A program made the translations under genes and the position numbers. From Nitrospiraceae bacterium (GTDB lineage Bacteria > Nitrospirota > Thermodesulfovibrionia > Thermodesulfovibrionales > UBA9159): a stretch of 10,162 bases of DNA. Location of the stretch: assembly GCA_003453735.1 (NCBI GenBank), contig DMNE01000421.1, positions 36,175 through 46,336 on the forward strand, in the 5' to 3' direction. This document shows positions 1 through 5,731 of this stretch, piece after piece (the first letter of the stretch is position 1; each line of letters begins with the position of its first letter). Below the pieces are notes generated by a model, which saw nothing but the letters and a program-made list of their open reading frames with translations, was not told where the DNA came from and made no database searches.

Positions 1-462
1 TTCAATGCAGCGCTTGAAGCATCCAGCGCAGGCGAGGCAGGTAAGCGGTTCGCCGTCGTTGCGGTAGAGATTCGCAAGTTGGCTGATAATGTCATGGAAT
101 CCACGGGAGAGATCGAGGCAAAGATCAATGAAATACAGGAGGCCATCGAACGACTCGTGATCACCTCTGAGAAGGGTTCGAAGGCCATCGGCGGAGGCAT
201 CGAATATTCCGGGCATACGAACGAGCTCCTCATCGAGATTATCGACGCGGCCAACCAGACCACCGATTCCGCAAAACAGATTTCTCTATCAACACAGCAG
301 CAAAAGACCGCGAGCAGTCAAGTCCTAACCGCGTTGAAGGAAATCATGACAGGATCAAAACAGAACACAGATGCAATCAATCAGATCACCTTAATCTCTA
401 AAAACATGGCACTTTTATCTGATAATCTGAGAGAAGCTGTTGAGAAGTTCAAGCTTCAATAA
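1..462 (+). CDS. Methyl-accepting chemotaxis protein, C-terminal part (5' end outside window)
   Basis: The frame is open from base 1 to the TAA at 460-462, giving 153 residues of an MCP cytoplasmic signalling domain. The first residues (NAALEASSAGEAGKRFAVVA, then EIRKLAD) match the hairpin tip that binds CheA and CheW in every MCP; the usual VADE reads VAVE here. The rest is the returning coiled-coil helix, and STQQQKTASSQV, about two thirds along, resembles the second methylation helix acted on by CheR and CheB. The protein ends ...VEKFKLQ with no NWETF-like tether. Ligand domain, membrane segments and HAMP lie upstream and cannot be judged. It is presumably the receptor input for the che genes that begin 45 nt downstream. 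TTG or ATG codons inside the window are internal and are not starts. Confidence 0.95.
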   Translation, partial: FNAALEASSAGEAGKRFAVVAVEIRKLADNVMESTGEIEAKINEIQEAIERLVITSEKGSKAIGGGIEYSGHTNELLIEIIDAANQTTDSAKQISLSTQQQKTASSQVLTALKEIMTGSKQNTDAINQITLISKNMALLSDNLREAVEKFKLQ

Positions 463-507
463 CATTTCAACGGCTTGCACTCAGGGGACATATTCATAGA
501 GAATGAT

Positions 508-1521
508 ATGGCACCTATACGAGTACTGATAGTTGACGACAGCTGTCTTGCGCAAGAGCTAATCAGCTCAGTTTTGTCGGTGGACAAGCAGATCCAGATC
601 GTCGGCCAGGCGACTAACGGCAGAGAGGCCATCGAGAAGACAAGGGGGTTGAAGCCCGATATCGTGCTCATGGATATCGAAATGCCGGTCATGAACGGCA
701 TCGAGGCCATTGAGCATATTATGGCCACGAATGCGGTCCCCATCCTTGTGGTCACTGCTCAAAGCGACGCCCACACGGCGTACACGGCGATCTCTAAGGG
801 AGCGCTGGATCTTATCCCAAAGCCCGATGTGAATCTCAATAGCTCGCATGAATTTATCCGAAAAGTCAAGCTTCTCTCAGAGATCAAGGTGATTACTCAC
901 ATAAAAGGGAAACAAGCCTTAAACATACCGTTGAGGCCGATGGCCCTTGATAAACATAGCGACAGGATTATCGCCATTGCCTCATCGACCGGAGGGCCTC
1001 GAGCGCTCTTGACAATTTTTTCGACTCTCCCGGGGGATTTGCCCTGCCCTATTGTGGTTGCTCAGCATATCCCGGACGGGTTTGCCAAGGGCCTTGCAGA
1101 TTGGTTCAGCAGGTCTTCGCAACTGCATTTGAAATTGGCAGAACAGGGAGAGTCACTGCAGGCGGGGGTCATCTATATCTCCCCTTCAGAAAGCAACATG
1201 GAAGTGAACAGCGCTAAAAGGATCTCTCTGGTCGAGCGGGACCCAGGAGATATTTACCGCCCATCATGCGATATCCTCCTGTCTTCTGCTGCTCGCATAT
1301 ACGGGAATAAGAGCATCGGTATTATACTGACCGGTATGGGGCATGACGGCACAGCAGGAATCAAAAACATATATAAGGCAGGAGGCCTTACGATCGCACA
1401 GGATGAAACAACCTCCTCGATTTTCGGTATGAACAAGGTAGCTATCGAAAGCGGCTGCATCAGTAAAATTCTTACCATCGATGAGATTGCCATTGAAGTT
1501 CTAAGGATATTGAGCATATGA
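508..1521 (+). CDS. cheB: CheB, receptor glutamate methylesterase/deamidase with receiver domain
   Basis: CheB removes methyl groups from receptor glutamates (and deamidates glutamines), resetting receptor activity once CheA phosphorylates its receiver. From ATG 508 it has 337 residues, a usual length. The receiver spans about 4-120, with acidic pair D10-D11, phosphoacceptor D56 (LMDIEMPVMNG), T83 and K105-P106. The esterase domain spans about 152-335 and has the full triad: S160 in ASSTGGP, H187 in AQHIPDGF and D280 in LTGMGHDGTAG. An in-frame TTG at 475 would add 11 residues but has no ribosome-binding site and does not align with the family, so I prefer 508; its own ribosome-binding site (AGAGAA) is weak. 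The gene overlaps cheR by 4 nt (ATGA), which implies coupled translation. Confidence 0.95.
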   Translation: MAPIRVLIVDDSCLAQELISSVLSVDKQIQIVGQATNGREAIEKTRGLKPDIVLMDIEMPVMNGIEAIEHIMATNAVPILVVTAQSDAHTAYTAISKGALDLIPKPDVNLNSSHEFIRKVKLLSEIKVITHIKGKQALNIPLRPMALDKHSDRIIAIASSTGGPRALLTIFSTLPGDLPCPIVVAQHIPDGFAKGLADWFSRSSQLHLKLAEQGESLQAGVIYISPSESNMEVNSAKRISLVERDPGDIYRPSCDILLSSAARIYGNKSIGIILTGMGHDGTAGIKNIYKAGGLTIAQDETTSSIFGMNKVAIESGCISKILTIDEIAIEVLRILSI

Positions 1522-3083
1522 GCCGGCACACGAGTGATACAAGCCTGAGAGGCCCGCGAAGCGCAGCAACGCAGGAACGGGTGTTGGATTTATCGCCCTT
1601 TAGGGATATCATAAAGAACCTTTGCGGACTTTCTTTTGATGAGGCGAGAACAGCGACTCTGAAAAACGGCATTCAGTCGAGAATGTCCTTACTGGGGCTT
1701 GCCTGTCCTGCAAGATATCTTGAACTTCTGAAAGGCGATGAAGACGAATTCAATAATCTTGTAAGTCTTCTCACCATAAACGAGACCTATTTCTTCAGGG
1801 ACCCCGCGCACTTCCAATTACTCACCGAACGTCTTGTTCCCGCCCTGATTGCATCGAAGAAGCCGGCCGAAAGATTAAGGATGCTGAGCGCGGGATGCTC
1901 AACGGGCGAGGAGCCTTACTCCATCGTCATGGCTCTCATGGAGAAGTATGGCGAAAGTGCCAGGAATCTTTTTTCCGTAACAGGAATCGATATTGACAGC
2001 AGCGCTTTCGAAATAGCCAAACGTGCCTGCTACAACGGGCATTCATTCAGAGAGTTTCCTGAAGATCTCAAAAGCAAATATTTCGACTCATTGGGCCCGG
2101 ATCTCTTCCGGATAAAAGGTACCGTGTGCAAGCAGGTCGAATTCCAGCTTTTGAATCTCCTGAGTGAGACCTATCCCGTCTCGCTGCAGAACTTCGACAT
2201 AATTTTCTATCGAAACGTTGCCATCTATTTCGATGCGGAAGACCAGAAGACCACATTTTCCAAGTTGTCAGCCCTCCTGAATGAGAACGGGTATCTTGTC
2301 GTTAGTTCCACCGAGACCCTGGCCCACAACATCGGAATAATGTCGCTGATCGAAATTGATAACCAGTTTCTGTACCAGAAAAAACTGGATATCGGAATCG
2401 GCAATCGACGAACAGAATCAGGCTCAGAGCCTCGCCCGAGGGCGAGTGGGCGTTCTAACCCTGCGTCACGGAGATCTGCTGTCACTGCAAGAACGGTGCA
2501 TCAGGACAGAGCAGCACCGCTAAGCACAAAACCTGTTGAAAAGACAGAGGTCAGCGAGCAGAGAAGACCCAACTGCCTCTTTGACAAGGCATTGTCGCTC
2601 GCCGAAGCGAAAAAATACGATCAAGCGGTAGACCTTATTGACGCCATCATTGCGCAGGACCCCTCATTCTGCAAGGCATATACCTTGAAAGCGAGCGTGC
2701 TGATAAACATGAAGGAGCTAGACAAGGCCGAAGGGACATGTTTGATCTGCATCCAGAAGGATCAGTGGTGCCTTGAGGCGTTTCTTCTCCTGGGGATGAT
2801 CGCGAAAATCCGCAACGATGACGAAGCGGCCCTCCAGCATTTTAAAGAATCATTGTATATTCAGTCGTCGTGCTGGATCGCCCATTTCTATATCGCTGAA
2901 ATCCATCGCCTGCGGGGAGAGCTGAACAGAGCTTACCGTGAATATGAAATCGTCACTACTCTGCTGAAGAAGGGAAATATCAAGGAGCATGGCCTCACCT
3001 TTTTCCCCTTATCGTTTCCGATGGATCAGATTGCACATCTGTGCAATCACAATATGACGCAACTAAGAAAGAAGTTGACATAA
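1518..3083 (+). CDS. cheR: CheR, receptor methyltransferase with C-terminal TPR domain
   Basis: CheR transfers methyl groups from S-adenosylmethionine to receptor glutamates. The 521 residues contain an all-helical CheR N-domain (about 25-80), NETYFFRD at 88-95, the SAM-binding loop SAGCSTGEEPYS (124-135), D158/D160 in the acidic loop (GIDID), and RNVAIYFD near 232-239, where the family usually has RNVLIYF or RNVMIYF. A polar, Arg/Ser-rich linker (about 292-350) leads to roughly three tetratricopeptide units (about 350-485). This CheR-TPR form is longer than E. coli CheR and is known from Wsp- and Frz-type systems, where the TPR is thought to govern protein contacts. That fits a receptor without a tether pentapeptide. 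AAGGA sits 10 nt before the ATG, and the start overlaps the cheB stop. Confidence 0.93.
   Translation: MSRHTSDTSLRGPRSAATQERVLDLSPFRDIIKNLCGLSFDEARTATLKNGIQSRMSLLGLACPARYLELLKGDEDEFNNLVSLLTINETYFFRDPAHFQLLTERLVPALIASKKPAERLRMLSAGCSTGEEPYSIVMALMEKYGESARNLFSVTGIDIDSSAFEIAKRACYNGHSFREFPEDLKSKYFDSLGPDLFRIKGTVCKQVEFQLLNLLSETYPVSLQNFDIIFYRNVAIYFDAEDQKTTFSKLSALLNENGYLVVSSTETLAHNIGIMSLIEIDNQFLYQKKLDIGIGNRRTESGSEPRPRASGRSNPASRRSAVTARTVHQDRAAPLSTKPVEKTEVSEQRRPNCLFDKALSLAEAKKYDQAVDLIDAIIAQDPSFCKAYTLKASVLINMKELDKAEGTCLICIQKDQWCLEAFLLLGMIAKIRNDDEAALQHFKESLYIQSSCWIAHFYIAEIHRLRGELNRAYREYEIVTTLLKKGNIKEHGLTFFPLSFPMDQIAHLCNHNMTQLRKKLT
2431..2446. repeat. Perfect inverted repeat inside cheR linker
   Basis: CTCGCCCGAGGGCGAG forms a 7-bp G+C-rich stem around a 2-nt centre (or 6 bp with a 4-nt loop). 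It falls in the codons for the Arg/Ser-rich linker between the methyltransferase and TPR domains of CheR. It has no following T-run, so it is not a terminator. It may be a short repeat insertion or just a G+C-rich linker sequence. Confidence 0.5.
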
Positions 3084-3095
3084 TGGAGTTGTACC

Positions 3096-5348
3096 GTGGC
3101 TGTTGATATGGAGAGATTTCTCGCCCGCTTTGCGGAAGAGTCTCGCGAACATGTCGCGAGGCTCAATGAGGGACTCATAGCCCTGGAAAAAAATCCTAAC
3201 GATTCCGAAACGATTCATGCAATTTTTCGTGCAGCCCATACGATAAAGGGATCCTCCAGGATGCTGAAGCTCTCTGCCATTTCAGAAATTGCTCATAAAC
3301 TTGAGGACGCCCTTGGCGCATTAAGAGACAAGAAGATCATGCACTCGAAAACGCTCACCGATTTGCTTTTCAGGGCTGTCGATACCATTTCGGATATGAT
3401 CGAAAAGACGGCTGCAAAGCAGGAGCTTACTGCTGTGGACAACGATGTATACCAGGGACTCGCAAAGGCTGCCGAAGGCAGCTTCTCTGTCGAGGACGAG
3501 AAAAGAGTGGCTTCTCAGCCGCTGAATGAAGAAAACGCAGAAAAGGAAAAGGCCGGACCTACGTATTCCAAGCCCACTCCCGTTACTGCCGATCCCCACG
3601 CTTCAAAAAGAACCACCGTTTCGTCAAAGACCGCTGAAACTGTTCGTGTCAGCTCGGAGAAGCTGGACGACCTCATCAAGCTGATGGGCGAGATCGTATC
3701 GAATCAAAACAATCTGAAACAGCGCATGCGAGAGGTCAAAGAGATTGAACGGCGGATGAGGGCGCATCTGGAATTTGCCAGGAGACTGAAGACCCGTAGT
3801 AATGGTTCGTTCCCAGACGCCCTGCTGGAGGAGGCGCACGCCGTGCATGCGGAGATAAGGCAGCTTGCAGCCAGCATAGGAGAAGACATTAATGTCCAGG
3901 AGTTGCTGAGCGGAGAACTGCAGGAAAGAACTCTGATCATGCGTATGGTGCCTCTTTCAACGGTCTTCGAAGCGCTTCAGCGTATGGTCCGGGACTTCGC
4001 TGGCTCGTTGGGCAAGGAGGTGGACCTAATCATCGAGGGAGGGAATATAGAACTGGACAGGAAAATGATCGAAAAGATCGGGGACCCCCTCGTACACATG
4101 GTCCGTAATGCCATTGATCATGGGATAGAGAAGCTTGAAGACCGGGTCAAGGCGGGAAAACCGCAGAGGGGTGTCTTAAAGATCTCTGCCTACTATGACA
4201 CTGGCAATGCGGTCATTGAACTTGGCGACGATGGGAACGGCATCCCCCTAAAGAAAGTACGAGAGAAGGCTCTCAAAAGAGGAATATTCACCGAAAAAGA
4301 GCTGGACGGCATGGATGACAAGTCACTTCTGGATCTCATCTTCCATCCTGGATTCAGCACCAGCGAGATTATCACCGATATTTCGGGCCGCGGCGTTGGA
4401 ATGGATGTGGTTAAGAAAAATATCGTTGACGATCTCAAAGGCGCCATAAGCGTTAAAACCTCGGCAGGTACCGGAACGATCTTCTTGATCCGCCTTCCGC
4501 TTACTTTGGCGATCATGCCAGTAATACTGATAATGGTTTCAGGGAAGACCTTCGCGATAGCGTCCCACTATGTCAGAGAGATCATACGTGTCCCTAGGGC
4601 GGAGTTCATAACCGTCGTGGACAGGACTGCCATAAGACTTCGGAATGAATTCATTCCGGTGTTCGATCTGGATCCGCTCCTAAAAATGCCGGGAGAGGCC
4701 CGTTCTTCTGAGGCACAAGAACCACTTATTATCATCGTCTTTTGCGGCAGTGACTATATGGGGCTCATTGTGGACGAACTTGTTGACGAGGAGAACATGG
4801 TGATCAAATCACTCCCTTCTCACATGCAACATATCAATCTGGTATCAGGCGTCACAATCTCTAGTACAAATGACATAATCAATATCCTTCATATCCCCGC
4901 AATCCTCGCTGCTGCGAAGGAGACAACGGGGCCGAGAATACACGCCGAGCAAAGTACAGTCAAGGAGACCGCGGTCAACATCCTTGTAGTTGATGATTCG
5001 ATCAACACACGCGAGATCGAAAAAAGCATCCTCGAATCCTACGGTTATCGCGTCACGCTGGCCGAAGACGGGATGGATGGGCTCGAAAAGGCCAAGGACT
5101 TTGAATTTGATGCGGTCATCACCGATGTGGAGATGCCGAAACTTGACGGTTTTTCACTCACGGAACTCCTGAGGAAAGAGGAGTCCTATAAATTCACGCC
5201 TATTATTATCGTCACCTCAAGGGAAAAAGAGGAGGACAAGAGGAAGGGTGTTCAAGTGGGGGCCGATGCCTATATAGTCAAAGGCTCTTTTGACCAGTCG
5301 AACCTGCTTGAAACCGTTCAGAACCTCATTGGGACAAAGGAGAAATGA
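3096..5348 (+). CDS. cheA: Hybrid CheA histidine kinase with C-terminal receiver (P1-P3-P4-P5-REC)
   Basis: CheA autophosphorylates under receptor control and passes phosphate to receivers. The 750 residues read: P1/HPT about 5-110 with H48 in AAHTIKGSS; a charged linker about 120-180; P3 dimerisation about 184-275; ATPase P4 about 280-460 with N-box N338-D341-H342, G1 DDGNG (378-382), F-box F416-F420 and G2 GRGVG (431-435); a CheW-like P5 about 465-610; and a receiver about 626-745 with D633-D634, phosphoacceptor D677 and K729. No CheY-binding P2 domain is seen. A fused receiver is typical of FrzE/WspE-like CheA and can act as a phosphate sink or relay. The GTG start at 3096 has TGGAG 7 nt upstream and lies 12 nt after cheR; an in-frame ATG at 3108 is the alternative. 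Confidence 0.95.
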   Translation: MAVDMERFLARFAEESREHVARLNEGLIALEKNPNDSETIHAIFRAAHTIKGSSRMLKLSAISEIAHKLEDALGALRDKKIMHSKTLTDLLFRAVDTISDMIEKTAAKQELTAVDNDVYQGLAKAAEGSFSVEDEKRVASQPLNEENAEKEKAGPTYSKPTPVTADPHASKRTTVSSKTAETVRVSSEKLDDLIKLMGEIVSNQNNLKQRMREVKEIERRMRAHLEFARRLKTRSNGSFPDALLEEAHAVHAEIRQLAASIGEDINVQELLSGELQERTLIMRMVPLSTVFEALQRMVRDFAGSLGKEVDLIIEGGNIELDRKMIEKIGDPLVHMVRNAIDHGIEKLEDRVKAGKPQRGVLKISAYYDTGNAVIELGDDGNGIPLKKVREKALKRGIFTEKELDGMDDKSLLDLIFHPGFSTSEIITDISGRGVGMDVVKKNIVDDLKGAISVKTSAGTGTIFLIRLPLTLAIMPVILIMVSGKTFAIASHYVREIIRVPRAEFITVVDRTAIRLRNEFIPVFDLDPLLKMPGEARSSEAQEPLIIIVFCGSDYMGLIVDELVDEENMVIKSLPSHMQHINLVSGVTISSTNDIINILHIPAILAAAKETTGPRIHAEQSTVKETAVNILVVDDSINTREIEKSILESYGYRVTLAEDGMDGLEKAKDFEFDAVITDVEMPKLDGFSLTELLRKEESYKFTPIIIVTSREKEEDKRKGVQVGADAYIVKGSFDQSNLLETVQNLIGTKEK

Positions 5349-5349
5349 G

Positions 5350-5727
5350 ATGAACCCAGATGAAATCAGAATTCTTATGGTGGATGATGATTCAATGATA
5401 AGAGATCTGATAGGTGTTATACTTGAGTCGAACGATTATGTTGTCGAGACGGCGAAGGACGGCCTTGAGGCGTTGGAGAAGTATAAGGCAAGATCGCCTC
5501 ACGTTATCATAACAGACATGAATATGCCCGAAATGGACGGTCTCGCATTGATAAAAGAGATCAGGAGGACCGATTCCGAAGTTGCTATTATACTGTTGAC
5601 CGGCGATGATGACGCACAGACATTAGGGGTCGATGCGGATGAATGCATAGCCAAGGACGAAAACATCTCGGATACCATTGTTGCCTCGGTGGATGCAGTT
5701 ACTAGGAAAAAGGGGTTGAAGGGCTGA
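5350..5727 (+). CDS. Stand-alone CheY-like response regulator
   Basis: This is a single receiver domain of 125 residues and no output domain. Acidic residues D12-D13-D14, phosphoacceptor D56 (TDMNMPEMDG), T84 and K102 are all present, so it should accept phosphate from the upstream CheA. The Lys is followed by Asp (AKDE) rather than the usual Pro, and the alpha4-beta5 region (TLGVDADECIA) is short, so its partner-binding face may differ from flagellar CheY. The ATG at 5350 is chosen because AAGGAG lies 7 nt upstream, overlapping the last codons of cheA; a longer frame from 5290 only shadows cheA. It could be a motor-type CheY, a phosphate sink, or a shuttle to the HPT of the next gene; the sequence does not decide. 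Confidence 0.9.
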   Translation: MNPDEIRILMVDDDSMIRDLIGVILESNDYVVETAKDGLEALEKYKARSPHVIITDMNMPEMDGLALIKEIRRTDSEVAIILLTGDDDAQTLGVDADECIAKDENISDTIVASVDAVTRKKGLKG

Positions 5728-5731
5728 GCAA

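Noticed and set aside
475..507. Upstream TTG start adding 11 residues to CheB
   Set aside because: No ribosome-binding site precedes it, and the added residues fall outside the receiver fold; ATG 508 places the first strand where CheB proteins normally begin.
5290..5349. Upstream start for the lone receiver
   Set aside because: The added residues are an out-of-frame reading of the end of cheA, while AAGGAG is well spaced for the ATG at 5350.
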